Source: Niveibacterium microcysteis
Lineage (GTDB): Bacteria > Pseudomonadota > Gammaproteobacteria > Burkholderiales > Rhodocyclaceae
NCBI RefSeq assembly: GCF_017161445.1
Contig: NZ_CP071060.1
Coordinates: forward strand, 3,472,001-3,536,000
DNA: 64,000 nucleotides
Direction: 5' to 3'
In this document: piece by piece, positions 56,277 to 64,000 of the stretch
Position numbering within the stretch: position 1 is the first letter of the stretch
Layout: each line of letters begins with the position of its first letter
Program-made: the position numbers and the translations under genes
The notes under the pieces: model-generated
Seen by the model: the letters and a program-made list of their open reading frames with translations, nothing else
What the model was told of the DNA's origin: nothing
Database searches by the model: none

Positions 56277-56846
56277 ATGATCATCCCTGTCGATCTCGCC
56301 AAAGCCTACCGAATGCTCAACCACGGCCCGGTCACGCTCGTCAGCAGCGCGCACGGCGATCAGCGCAACGTGATGGCGGCGGCCTGGGCGATGCCGCTGG
56401 ACTTCTCGCCGCCCAAGGTGGCCGTCGTGATCGACAAGCAGACCTTCACCCGAGGCCTCGTCGAAGCCTCTGGCGAGTTCGTGCTGAATATCCCTGCGCG
56501 CGGCATCGCTGCACAGGTGATTGCCGCGGGCGGCCACAGCGGGCGCGATGGCGACAAGTTCGACGCACTCGGTTTGGCCACGCTGCCATCCGCCGTGGTT
56601 GCAGCACCTCGCGTGGCCGGTTGCGTGGGCTGGCTTGAATGCCGCGTGATTCGCGAACCGCACAATGAGCAGGCTTATGACCTCTTCCTCGGCGAAGTCG
56701 TCGCCGCCTCGGCGGATGCGCGCGTATTCCGCGACGGCCACTGGCTGTTCGACGAGGCCACCGATCCGAACCTGCGCACGTTGCACTACGTGGCGGGCGG
56801 GCAGTTCTACGCTACCGGCGACTCGCTTCAGGTGGCCAGCGACTAA
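56277..56846 (+). CDS. Flavin reductase-like FMN-binding protein
   Basis: Encodes 189 residues with the flavin reductase-like split-barrel fold: a start MIIPVDLAKAYRMLNHGPVTLVSS, a NVMAAAWAMPLDFSPPKVAVVI core and a typical FVLNIP segment. Such proteins bind FMN and may reduce it with NAD(P)H or serve as flavoredoxins. Partner unknown. Its last codons overlap the end of the lipoprotein amidase gene by four bases, convergently. Confidence 0.88.
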   Translation: MIIPVDLAKAYRMLNHGPVTLVSSAHGDQRNVMAAAWAMPLDFSPPKVAVVIDKQTFTRGLVEASGEFVLNIPARGIAAQVIAAGGHSGRDGDKFDALGLATLPSAVVAAPRVAGCVGWLECRVIREPHNEQAYDLFLGEVVAASADARVFRDGHWLFDEATDPNLRTLHYVAGGQFYATGDSLQVASD

Positions 56847-57610
56847 GGCGCGCCCGCTGCCCGCGCTGCGGCGGCGACGCAAGCAACATGGGCCGGATCG
56901 AGTTCGGCCAGCCCCCCTAGCCGGCCACCGTAATGCAGCCCGAAGGACCACGCGGCCGCGTCGGGCGCGCCGAGGTCGTAACCGATCGCCTGCAAGCCCA
57001 ACGCCACATCGAAACCGGCAGCCGGCTCGGGATACGGCGCATCGCACCACAGGCCGAATCCGCGCTGAGCCATGTCACTCCAAGGGAACAGCGCGGAGGG
57101 GTCGACCTTGCGACCGGGGGCGACGTCCGCATGGCCAACAAAGGCCAGTGCAGTGAGTTGGTGACGTGCGCGCAGATCCGCCAGCAAGCGATACAGCGCC
57201 GCCATCAGTGCCTCGCCGTAGGGCTCGACGCCATCGTTGTCGAGTTCGATGCCGATCGATGCCGAGTTCACGTCGTTGATCGACCCCCAGCGTGAGCGAC
57301 CGGCATGCCACGCACGCTCGCCCTCCTCCACCAGTTGCACGATGCGGCCCTCACGCGTGATGAGGTAGTGCGCACTCACCTCGGACAAGGGGTTCGTCAG
57401 CGTTCGCAGCGCCGGTAGCGCGCTGCCATTGGAGGTGTGGTGGATCACGACGAGGCTGACCCGCCGCGCGCCGTAATTGGGCGACGGGCGGACCTCGTCA
57501 GCCAGCGGGCCCGCCTTGAACGCGGGCGTGCAGGCAACAAGCGCCCCCGCGACAAGCGGTGCCGCAAGCCAGGTGCGCCAAGCGTGGATTCGATCAATGC
57601 ACAGGTTCAT
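56843..57610 (-). CDS. Lipoprotein N-acetylmuramoyl-L-alanine amidase (AmiD/AmpD-like)
   Basis: Encodes 255 residues from ATG 57610. A signal peptide with a lipobox-like GALVAC (Cys about residue 26) suggests lipidation and outer-membrane placement, as in AmiD. The Amidase_2 zinc site uses His in VVIHHTSNG, His/Trp in ERAWHAG and His in FVGHADVAPGRKVDPSALFPW. It cleaves the amide bond between muramic acid and stem peptides, in murein recycling or remodelling. A longer ORF upstream is not credible. Confidence 0.9.
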   Translation of the reverse strand: MNLCIDRIHAWRTWLAAPLVAGALVACTPAFKAGPLADEVRPSPNYGARRVSLVVIHHTSNGSALPALRTLTNPLSEVSAHYLITREGRIVQLVEEGERAWHAGRSRWGSINDVNSASIGIELDNDGVEPYGEALMAALYRLLADLRARHQLTALAFVGHADVAPGRKVDPSALFPWSDMAQRGFGLWCDAPYPEPAAGFDVALGLQAIGYDLGAPDAAAWSFGLHYGGRLGGLAELDPAHVACVAAAARAAGAP

Positions 57611-57764
57611 CGGGCGAATGGTGCGACAAGCCAACGCCGCGGCCAAGTACGCGGCCAACGTCGAGGCGCACCAGGGGCTTGCGTTGGGTCAGTACCCCTG
57701 CATGGCAGCACGCCGATCCTAGGGGGCATTCGTCGCCACGACGCGCACGCCATCGGAGCCCCGC

Positions 57765-58544
57765 ATGCCTCTCATCGAAACCGAATTCGCCGATTCGATC
57801 GGCACGCTGGTGATGAACCATGTCGAAAAGCGCAATGCGCTGAGCATGGAACTGATCGACGAAATGCTCGGCGCGATCGAGCACTTCAATGCCAGCGGCG
57901 CCCGCGTGATCATCTTGCGCGCGCCTGCGGGCTGCCGCGTCTGGTCAGCCGGGCACGACGTCAGCGAATTGCCGGACCGCGGGCGTGACCCGCTCGGCTG
58001 GGGCGATCCGCTGCGCGTGGTGATCCGCGCGATACAGGAATCGCCCGCGCCGGTGATCGCCCACATCGAAGGCTCGGTTTGGGGTGGCGGCTGCGAAGTC
58101 GCGCTCGCCTGCGACATCCTGGTCGCCACGACCGAAGCGAGTTTCGCGATTACCCCGGCCAAGCTTGGCGTGCCCTACAACCTTGGCGGCGTGCTGACGC
58201 TGATGAACATGGTGCCGCACCCGGTACTACGCGAGATGCTGTTCACCGCACGGCCGATCCCGGCGCGCCAGGCCTTCAACCTCGGCATGATCAACGCGAT
58301 CTGCGACGCCGCCGAAATCGACGCCCGTGTCGCCGACATGGCCCGCGCTATCGCAGCGAATTCACCGCTGTCGATCGCCGCCATGAAGGAAGAAATCCGC
58401 CTGCTCGCCGGCGCCCACTCGATCTCGCCCGAACTCTTCGAACGGGTGCAGGCCCTGCGGCGTACCGTCTACGACAGCCACGACTACCAGGAGGGCCTGG
58501 ACGCCTTCCGCGAAAAGCGCAAGCCGGTCTTTGTCGGCAAGTAG
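57765..58544 (+). CDS. scpB: Methylmalonyl-CoA decarboxylase
   Basis: Encodes 259 residues. A crotonase-fold enzyme close to E. coli ScpB, which decarboxylates methylmalonyl-CoA to propionyl-CoA. The segments WSAGHDVSELPDRGRDPLGWGDPLR, EGSVWGG and the ending YQEGLDAFREKRKPVFVGK-like block match ScpB. The substrate-binding tyrosine region (VPYNLGG) is present. No other propionate genes are in the window. It is monocistronic. Confidence 0.92.
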   Translation: MPLIETEFADSIGTLVMNHVEKRNALSMELIDEMLGAIEHFNASGARVIILRAPAGCRVWSAGHDVSELPDRGRDPLGWGDPLRVVIRAIQESPAPVIAHIEGSVWGGGCEVALACDILVATTEASFAITPAKLGVPYNLGGVLTLMNMVPHPVLREMLFTARPIPARQAFNLGMINAICDAAEIDARVADMARAIAANSPLSIAAMKEEIRLLAGAHSISPELFERVQALRRTVYDSHDYQEGLDAFREKRKPVFVGK

Positions 58545-58639
58545 CGCGACGAACGCGGCACTGCCTCCCCGTGCGGTGGCGGATTGGTGCGCGCCAATCC
58601 GCCCGCTACCATGAGTGCTGAGCGGGCAGCGGTGTCCGC

Positions 58640-59338
58640 ATGTTCGCGATCGGATGGGCGATGCCAGCGTCGGATGTGTGCCGGGAGTCGGTTGAAACCT
58701 TCAACAAGCTGGCGGACCGCTACGCGGCCAAGTACTTCGCGCTGACGCAGTACGACCGCTACTACGCGATGCTGGCGGATCGCATGCCCACGGGCGGCTC
58801 GGTCATCGATATCGCGTGCGGCCCGGGCAACGTCGCCGCCCATCTGAAGCGCGTGCGCCCGGATCTGTCGCTGGTCGGTATCGACATGGCGCCCAGGATG
58901 ATCGACGAAGCCAGACGGCGTGTGCCTGACGTCGCATTCCACGTCGCTGACTGTCGCGAAATCACAGGCGTCGGTTGCGGATTCCACGGCGCAGCGTTCG
59001 CGTTTGGCCTGAGCTACCTGCCCGATGCGGACGCGCGCCGATTCTTTGCCGCGCTGCGCCGCGTGTTGGCTGACGATGCATTTCTGCTTCTAACCAGCGT
59101 GACCGGCCCGGAAGGCGCTGCGCGCTACGAGCAATCAAGCAGCGGCGACCGGGTCTTCATGTTCTATCGATCACCGGACGCCATTGTTGAGCTTGTCGAA
59201 AGCCACGGTTTCTCGGTCGAGTTCTGCGAACAGATGCCGAGTCCAAGCAATGCGAGCTTCGCGACCACCGATCTGGCTATCCTGGCGAAACGCGTCCCCG
59301 CGTCGGCCGCATCGACATCCGACGATGAGGCGGGCTAA
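58640..59338 (+). CDS. Class I SAM-dependent methyltransferase
   Basis: Encodes 232 residues. SAM motif I is VIDIACGPGNVAAHL (about 55-69), with a following acidic residue GIDMAPRMI. A family such as methyltransferase type 11/25 is likely; substrate unknown. The start could be a few codons later. It lies between scpB and a small membrane protein gene on the same strand with gaps of 95 and 199 bases, and no operon is evident. Confidence 0.84.
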   Translation: MFAIGWAMPASDVCRESVETFNKLADRYAAKYFALTQYDRYYAMLADRMPTGGSVIDIACGPGNVAAHLKRVRPDLSLVGIDMAPRMIDEARRRVPDVAFHVADCREITGVGCGFHGAAFAFGLSYLPDADARRFFAALRRVLADDAFLLLTSVTGPEGAARYEQSSSGDRVFMFYRSPDAIVELVESHGFSVEFCEQMPSPSNASFATTDLAILAKRVPASAASTSDDEAG

Positions 59339-59537
59339 AGGCGCGGCCTGCTCCGGTGCCGCTGCGGGCCTGGGCGGCCGACATCGAACTCGTGGCAAAC
59401 GTGACTCCACCGAGGTCGTCATACAATCAGCAAACGCCAACACGCGGCCATGCACTTCGCGTTCGGCCAAACCACACGCGCCGCAAGCGTACGCAAAACG
59501 GCGCAGTCGCGCTGCCACTTCAAAGACTCGGACCCCC

Positions 59538-59783
59538 ATGAACCGCAAACAACTCACCCGCGTCGCCATCGCCTATTCCTTGGCCGTTGCGAGCGCGCTG
59601 CTGATGCTTGCGCTGAACGTTGGCGGCATGCTCCCGGGCCTGATCCTGTGCGCCGTCGTGATCGGTGTGTTGCACCTGTGCTTCACTGCATTTGAGTTCA
59701 GCGACATCTTCGGCAACAGCGGCCGGCGCGAGGTGATACCGCCGGAGCCGGACTACGTCAGCAAGCGCTCGATGCCGGACTGA
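59538..59783 (+). CDS. Small two-helix membrane protein of unknown function
   Basis: Encodes 81 residues from ATG 59538, chosen over the longer open frame because the upstream part of that frame is not hydrophobic or conserved in style. Two hydrophobic helices (about 7-28 and 30-50) and a short charged tail. No family recognised. It lies between the methyltransferase gene and the convergent STAS gene. Confidence 0.6.
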   Translation: MNRKQLTRVAIAYSLAVASALLMLALNVGGMLPGLILCAVVIGVLHLCFTAFEFSDIFGNSGRREVIPPEPDYVSKRSMPD

Positions 59784-59848
59784 CTGCCCGAAGCCCAACG
59801 CACCAGCGCGGGCATCATTGCCCGTTCTCACGCTGCGCCATCCGGGCT

Positions 59849-60139
59849 TCAACGGATCTCGAATAGCTTCTCGAAGTTGGCAATGTGGAGTACCTGGAGC
59901 ACATGGCCGACAGCGCCGGATATCGCGACGCGTTTTCCGCGCTCAAGTGCGCGTGAGCGCGCGACCAACAACATCCCAAGCGCCGCGCTATCGATGTAGC
60001 TGACGTCGGCGAGATTAATGACAATCTCCGGCACCTCGGGCAGCAGCGCATTGCCCAGCGCCGCCGAAAACTCGCGATGCATCTGAAAAACGAAATTCCC
60101 CTTCAGGCAAATCGTCGCAGCGCCTTCTGAATTAACCAT
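59849..60139 (-). CDS. STAS domain anti-anti-sigma factor-like protein
   Basis: Encodes 96 residues, a single STAS domain. The segment VSYIDSAALGMLLVARSRA carries the conserved serine of the switch that is phosphorylated by a HPK/RsbW-type kinase in related proteins. No kinase, sigma factor or PP2C phosphatase gene is adjacent, so partners must lie elsewhere. The gene reads into a ~65-base gap convergent with the small membrane protein gene. Confidence 0.88.
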   Translation of the reverse strand: MVNSEGAATICLKGNFVFQMHREFSAALGNALLPEVPEIVINLADVSYIDSAALGMLLVARSRALERGKRVAISGAVGHVLQVLHIANFEKLFEIR

Positions 60140-60660
60140 GATGCTGTTGCGGCATTAACTGCGCGCCCTCATTCTCATTTGCACGGGCAGACGAACGACA
60201 TGTCCGTGCTGCATTTCCCCCTCGGTTTTATTTGCCTTTATCGGCACTCATGTTAGGCCGATTCGGATCGGCGAATACGGGCCAGGCCTGCGCGCGTTGT
60301 TACGCATTGCAAATTTCTTGACCCCTGCAAAGGCGCCCCGCCACGCCGGCGATTGATCATTGCCGCCATAACACCGCGCCAATCGAGCTCTTACGCGGCT
60401 TTCAGGCCAAAGCAGAGCGATTTGAATTGTCGCGATTAACCGCCTTAGGTAAATGGTTATTCGGTCGCACCGCAAATACCCACAGCAAAGAAGTGGGAAT
60501 AGAGAGGCGGGCCGTTATTGCCCAGACAACCATTGCATGAGGGCATTTCCATGCGGCGAGCAACGGTCGCAAAAACGATTGCAATTGAGCGGCCATTAGC
60601 GCGGCCGGCCAGTCCGGCGATTGGATTTGGCTATTCGCCAACCCTTCTCAGGTATTCCCG
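60140..60660. other. Gene-poor, AT-richer region of about 520 bases
   Basis: No convincing coding frame on either strand; the short frames at 60248-60475 and 60402-60641 (minus) lack ribosome sites and codon bias. Composition is AT-richer than the flanks. The region must include the promoters of the STAS gene and of the DUF3079 gene. A partial palindrome near 60347-60366 (GGCGATTGATCATTGCC) is visible. A small RNA is possible but not demonstrated. Confidence 0.5.
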
Positions 60661-60861
60661 ATGGCCAAACGCTTCCCGCTTCATCCGAAACACCCCGAGC
60701 GCATCTGTTGGGGTTGCGACCACTACTGCCCGACGGACTCGTTGGGTTGCGGCAACGGGTCGGAGCGGACGCCTCATCCAATCGAATTCTTCGGCCCCGA
60801 TTGGTACAAGGATGATCCGGAATTTTTCGCGGCAGCCGAACAGAGCGCCACGCCGGGCTGA
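60661..60861 (+). CDS. DUF3079 domain protein
   Basis: Encodes 66 residues. It matches DUF3079: MAKRFPLHPKHPERICWGCD, three to four cysteines (CWGC, CPTDSLGC) as probable metal ligands, and a tail GPDWYKDDPEF. Function unknown; common in beta- and gamma-proteobacteria. It is a single gene, convergent with the LysR gene downstream. Confidence 0.85.
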   Translation: MAKRFPLHPKHPERICWGCDHYCPTDSLGCGNGSERTPHPIEFFGPDWYKDDPEFFAAAEQSATPG

Positions 60862-60883
60862 AAAGCCGGTCGCCCGGTCAGCG

Positions 60884-61810
60884 TCAGGGCACAGGGGAAA
60901 GATGAATGTCGTCGGTGGAGGTTGCGCCGGCGGTCGAAGCGCGGATGTGGTCGATCAGGCTCGCGAGCCCGCCGCTGATGTACTTGTGGCGATGCCGCAC
61001 CAGATAGAAGGCGCGACCGAGATCGAGGTTACGCACCTGCAGCGGGACCAGACTGCCACGGCGGAAGGCGTCGCGCAGCGCGAGCCGGGAAATACAGCCG
61101 AGCCCAAGGCCCGCCTCCACCGCGCGTTTGATCGCCTCGGTGTGCTCCAACTCCAGGCGCACCTTCAGGCGCTGGCGGTCCTCCCCAAACGCGTGCTCCA
61201 CGGTGCCACGGGTGCCCGACCCAGGCTCGCGCAGAATCCAGTCCTGCGCCAGCACCTGGTCGCGGGTCAGGCTGCCCTTACCGGCCAGCGGGTGACTGGG
61301 TGCCGCGAAGACCACCAGCTCATCCCGCAACCACGGCTCGGCAATCACATCCGGATGCTGCAGATCGCCTTCGACCAGCCCCAGATCCAGTTCGAAGCGT
61401 GCCACCGAGGACACAATGGCGGTGGAGTTATGCACCGCCAACTGCACCCGCGACTCCGGATGCCGCTGCAGGAAGTCCGCCACGAACAACGTGGCAAGGT
61501 AATTGCCGATTGTCAGGCTCGCCCCCAAGCGCAGCGGCCCGACCGCGGTGTGCGCGCTGAGCGACTCTTCGAGCTCATGCGCGCGGTCGAGGATCTGCGT
61601 CGCGCGAGGCAGAAGCCACTGGCCGGTGTCGTTCAATCGCAAGCTCTTGCCAACGCGATCGAACAGCACCTGCGAGTAGGCGCGTTCGAGCTCGGCAAGT
61701 GCCGTGCTGGTCGCCGACTGCGAGAGCGCCAGCCGCTCCGCGGCGCGACTGGCGGAACCGGTCTGCGCGACCGCCACGAAGATCTCGAGTTGCCTCAGCG
61801 TGAATCTCAT
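60884..61810 (-). CDS. LysR-family regulator of the etf operon
   Basis: Encodes 308 residues, with the HTH at about residues 4-62 (RQLEIFVAVAQTGSASRAAERLALSQSATSTALAELE region) and a C-terminal inducer-binding domain. It is divergent from etfB across 91 bases, and an ATC-N9-GAT LysR box (61811-61825) abuts its start codon, so it likely represses its own gene and activates etfB-etfA-fpr. The inducer is unknown. Confidence 0.92.
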   Translation of the reverse strand: MRFTLRQLEIFVAVAQTGSASRAAERLALSQSATSTALAELERAYSQVLFDRVGKSLRLNDTGQWLLPRATQILDRAHELEESLSAHTAVGPLRLGASLTIGNYLATLFVADFLQRHPESRVQLAVHNSTAIVSSVARFELDLGLVEGDLQHPDVIAEPWLRDELVVFAAPSHPLAGKGSLTRDQVLAQDWILREPGSGTRGTVEHAFGEDRQRLKVRLELEHTEAIKRAVEAGLGLGCISRLALRDAFRRGSLVPLQVRNLDLGRAFYLVRHRHKYISGGLASLIDHIRASTAGATSTDDIHLSPVP

Positions 61811-61876
61811 ATCTATTTCTTAGATAAGCGTCGTCATCACAATCCGCTTCGTAGATTACCAGCTCTTGCCTAGAAT
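61811..61876 (+). promoter_or_regulatory. LysR box and etfB promoter
   Basis: ATCTA-TTTCT-TAGAT at 61811-61825 is a perfect inverted repeat of the ATC-N9-GAT LysR form. A -10 hexamer TAGAAT lies at 61871-61876, placing the box centre about 65 bases before the expected start, the classic LysR site. The -35 element is weak, which fits an activator-dependent promoter. Confidence 0.65.
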
Positions 61877-61901
61877 GCCCCGCCAAACAGAAGGGTCATT
61901 C

Positions 61902-62654
61902 ATGCGAATCATCGTTTCAATCAAGCGGGTGGTGGATCACAACGTCCAAGTGCGCCCGCGCAGCGACGGCAGCGATATCGACACCACCGGCGTTCGGATG
62001 GTCATCAACCCGTTCGACGAAAACGCGCTTGAAGAAGCGGTGCGGCTGCGCGAGCGCGGCATTGCGTCGGAAGTCGTCGTCGTGTCCTTCGGTGACGCAA
62101 CCGTGCAGGAATCGCTGCGCCAGGCGATCGCGCTCGGCGCGAACCGCGCGATCTGGGGCCAGGCGCCGGCTGCGCTCGATCAGCTCGCGGTCGCCAAACT
62201 GCTGCGCCATGTCGCGCAGCGCGAAGAGGCCTCGCTGGTGATGCTGGGCAAGCAGGCGATCGACGAGGATGCCGGGCAAACCGCGCAGATGCTCGCCGCG
62301 CTGCTCGATTGGCCGCAGGCGGTTGCTGTGTCCGAACTCGCCGTCGATGGCGACACGCTGCACGTCACGCGCGAGGTGGACGGCGGCAGCGAATCGCTCG
62401 AAATCCGACTGCCCGCCGTGGTGTCGGCAGACCTGCGCCTCAACGCACCGCGCTTCGTGAAGCTGCCGGACCTGATGAAGGCCAAGCGCCAGACGATCGA
62501 GACGCTCGACTGCGCTGCGCTGGGCATCGACCTCACGCCGCGCGTGCAGCGTGCGCGCGTCGAAACCCCGCCGCCGCGCCCGGCTGGCCAGCGCGTCGGT
62601 TCGGTCGCCGAACTGATTGAGAAACTCCGCAACGATGCACAGGTGATCGCATGA
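61902..62654 (+). CDS. etfB: Electron transfer flavoprotein beta subunit
   Basis: Encodes 250 residues from ATG 61902 with AAGGG upstream. It pairs with EtfA to carry electrons from dehydrogenases. The AMP-binding region and the family marks KRVVDHNVQVRP, INPFDENALEEA and GKQAIDEDAGQTAQMLAALL are present. It overlaps etfA by four bases. The operon with fpr and the dedicated LysR regulator suggests a specialised ETF rather than the housekeeping one. Confidence 0.96.
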   Translation: MRIIVSIKRVVDHNVQVRPRSDGSDIDTTGVRMVINPFDENALEEAVRLRERGIASEVVVVSFGDATVQESLRQAIALGANRAIWGQAPAALDQLAVAKLLRHVAQREEASLVMLGKQAIDEDAGQTAQMLAALLDWPQAVAVSELAVDGDTLHVTREVDGGSESLEIRLPAVVSADLRLNAPRFVKLPDLMKAKRQTIETLDCAALGIDLTPRVQRARVETPPPRPAGQRVGSVAELIEKLRNDAQVIA

Positions 62655-63589
62655 GCGTCCTCGTCCTCGCCGATATCGCCGCCACCGGCGTCGCCCTCGC
62701 CACACGCCAGGCTGTTCGCGCCGCGCAGCACTGGGGCCTGCCGGTCGACCTGCTGGTGCTTGGCAGCACAGAGGCCGCCGCCCACGCGCAGATCGCCGGC
62801 GTGCGCCGCGTGCTGCATGCCGATGCGCCGCGGTTCGCGCAGCCGCAGGCAGAAGATGTCGCTCGCCTGCTGAATAGCCTCGCCGGCGACTACACGGTGA
62901 TCCTCGCCGCGCACGGCAGCCTTGCCCGCAATGCGTTGCCGCGCGTCGCTGCGTTGCACGACGTCGGCATGATCAGCGAAGCGGTCGCCCTGCTCGGCCC
63001 GAACAGCTATCAGCGCCCGATCTACGCCGGCAACCTGCTCGCCACGGTCGATAACCGCCCCGGCCTGCAGATCCTGACGGTGCGGGCCTCGCGCTTCGAG
63101 GCCGCCGCGCAGGGCGGGCAGGCTGAATGTGTTGCGATCACCGCACCGGCCGCCGACGGCCGCAGTCGCGTCACCGGGCAGAAGACGGCCGGCGGTGAGC
63201 GGCCTGAACTGGGCAGCGCGCGCGTCGTGGTCTCCGGCGGGCGTTCGCTGGGCAGCGCCGAGCGCTTCCACGCCTGCCTCGCACCACTCGCCGACCGCCT
63301 CGGCGCTGCGATCGGCGCGACGCGGGCCGCCGTCGATTCCGGCTACGCGCCGAACGAATGGCAAGTCGGCCAGACCGGCACCGTCGTCGCGCCGGATCTC
63401 TACATTGCAGTGGGCCTTTCGGGCGCGCTGCAGCACACCGCGGGCATCAAGGATAGCCGGGTGATCGTTGCGATCAACCAGGACCCCGAAGCCCCGATCA
63501 TGCAACTGGCGGACTACTCGCTGGTTGCCGACCTCTTCGATGCCGTACCGGAACTGGTGCGCCATCTGCACACGGAAGCCACCGCATGA
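62651..63589 (+). CDS. etfA: Electron transfer flavoprotein alpha subunit
   Basis: Encodes 312 residues. The FAD-binding C-terminal domain has SGGRSLGS, GQTGTVVAPDLYIAVGLSG and GIKDS, and the N-terminal domain pairs with EtfB. The FAD here normally receives electrons from acyl-CoA or sarcosine-type dehydrogenases. It overlaps etfB and fpr by four bases each (ATGA), a tightly coupled three-gene set. Confidence 0.96.
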   Translation: MSVLVLADIAATGVALATRQAVRAAQHWGLPVDLLVLGSTEAAAHAQIAGVRRVLHADAPRFAQPQAEDVARLLNSLAGDYTVILAAHGSLARNALPRVAALHDVGMISEAVALLGPNSYQRPIYAGNLLATVDNRPGLQILTVRASRFEAAAQGGQAECVAITAPAADGRSRVTGQKTAGGERPELGSARVVVSGGRSLGSAERFHACLAPLADRLGAAIGATRAAVDSGYAPNEWQVGQTGTVVAPDLYIAVGLSGALQHTAGIKDSRVIVAINQDPEAPIMQLADYSLVADLFDAVPELVRHLHTEATA

Positions 63590-64000
63590 GCAAGCTCGCC
63601 ACCGAAACCGTGATCGACGTCCACCACTGGAACGACACGCTGTTCAGCTTCAAGACCACGCGCGACCCCGGCCTGCGCTTTGCCAACGGCCAGTTCGTGA
63701 TGATCGGCCTGCAGGACGAAAACCGCCCGCTGCTGCGCGCCTACAGCATCGCCAGCGCCAACCACGAAGAGCACCTGGAGTTCTTCAGCATCAAGGTGCC
63801 GAACGGCCCGCTCACCTCGCGGCTGCAACACCTGAAGCCGGGCGACGAGATCCTCGTCAGCCGCAAGCCGACCGGCACGCTGATCATCGACGACCTGCTA
63901 CCCGGCCGTAACCTCTTCCTGCTCAGCACCGGTACCGGACTCGCGCCCTTCCTCAGCATCATCAAGGACCCGGAAACCTACGAGCGCTTCGACAAGGTGG
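63586..64000 (+). CDS. fpr: Ferredoxin/flavodoxin-NADP+ reductase, N-terminal part (runs off window)
   Basis: The first 138 codons are in the window. The start MSKLATETVIDVHHWNDTLFSFKTTRDPGLRF and the FAD-binding RAYSIASAN segment identify the Fpr family of FAD-dependent ferredoxin-NADP+ reductases. It overlaps the etfA stop by four bases, so the ETF may pass electrons to or from NADP(H) through it, with a ferredoxin, flavodoxin or ETF as intermediary. The C-terminal NADP-binding half is beyond the window. Confidence 0.92.
   Translation, partial: MSKLATETVIDVHHWNDTLFSFKTTRDPGLRFANGQFVMIGLQDENRPLLRAYSIASANHEEHLEFFSIKVPNGPLTSRLQHLKPGDEILVSRKPTGTLIIDDLLPGRNLFLLSTGTGLAPFLSIIKDPETYERFDKV

Noticed and set aside
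60248..60641. Two short minus-strand frames in the gene-poor gap
   Set aside because: No ribosome sites, poor codon bias, mutual overlap and no recognisable protein features.

Overview
The window is GC-rich, densely packed chromosomal DNA from a beta-proteobacterium, most likely a member of Rhodocyclales or a close relative. That placement is an inference from gene content: metG divergent from apbC, cytochrome c4 followed by a System II (ResB/CcsA) cytochrome c maturation pair, the Tar/Tsr-free mix of PAS-GGDEF-EAL proteins, DUF3079, and a FeeM-type acyltransferase fused to PilZ. I see no insertion sequence, prophage, CRISPR array, rRNA or tRNA. About 68 protein genes are supported, many in short operons with 1-4 base stop/start overlaps.

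Layout. 1-6.8 kb: 5' end of apbC (-), then metG, a small membrane protein, lrgAB-like genes, a SulP transporter, acyP and a 2-Cys peroxiredoxin ending at a strong terminator. 6.9-14.3 kb: a four-PAS GGDEF-EAL protein, comF (-) divergent from bioB, a membrane-anchored BRO-N-like protein and a TPR-GGDEF cyclase (-). 14.5-24.6 kb: alpha/beta hydrolase, glycerate kinase with a LysR regulator, bioC, a HAD nucleotidase, a DUF2235 hydrolase with an overlapping membrane partner, GNAT, hemB, engB and a di-haem cytochrome c4. 24.7-28.5 kb: resB, ccsA and a DUF4124 protein. 28.5-36.6 kb: a six-gene minus-strand operon of type VI secretion components (M15 peptidase, PAAR, an unknown membrane protein, TssM, TagF, OmpA-type protein) without the sheath, baseplate or Hcp genes. 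36.6-44.8 kb: an Ala-rich membrane protein, dinB, a candidate manganese (yybP-ykoY) riboswitch with its own terminator in front of htpX and a terB-like gene, a LysE exporter, an SBP-like protein, a cupin-nitrilase pair and ycaO. 44.8-54.4 kb: DUF1161, a methyltransferase, the FeeM-PilZ fusion, a two-domain FabG with a thiolase, another SBP-like protein, DUF350 with a transglutaminase-like protein, an unknown protein, a periplasmic Cache protein and rluA. 54.4-64 kb: DUF2520, eamA, flavin reductase, lipoprotein amidase, scpB, a methyltransferase, small proteins, a STAS protein, a 520-base gene-poor gap, DUF3079, then a LysR regulator divergent from etfB-etfA-fpr, which runs off the end.

The most notable items are the riboswitch-plus-terminator leader in front of htpX (manganese riboswitches normally precede manganese exporters), the acyltransferase-PilZ fusion that would place N-acyl amino acid synthesis under c-di-GMP, the split type VI operon with a built-in peptidoglycan peptidase, and several clean inverted repeats in divergent or promoter regions (10691-10708, 36548-36607, 52646-52661, 61811-61825). 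All functions are read from the sequence and remembered family features; no database search was run.
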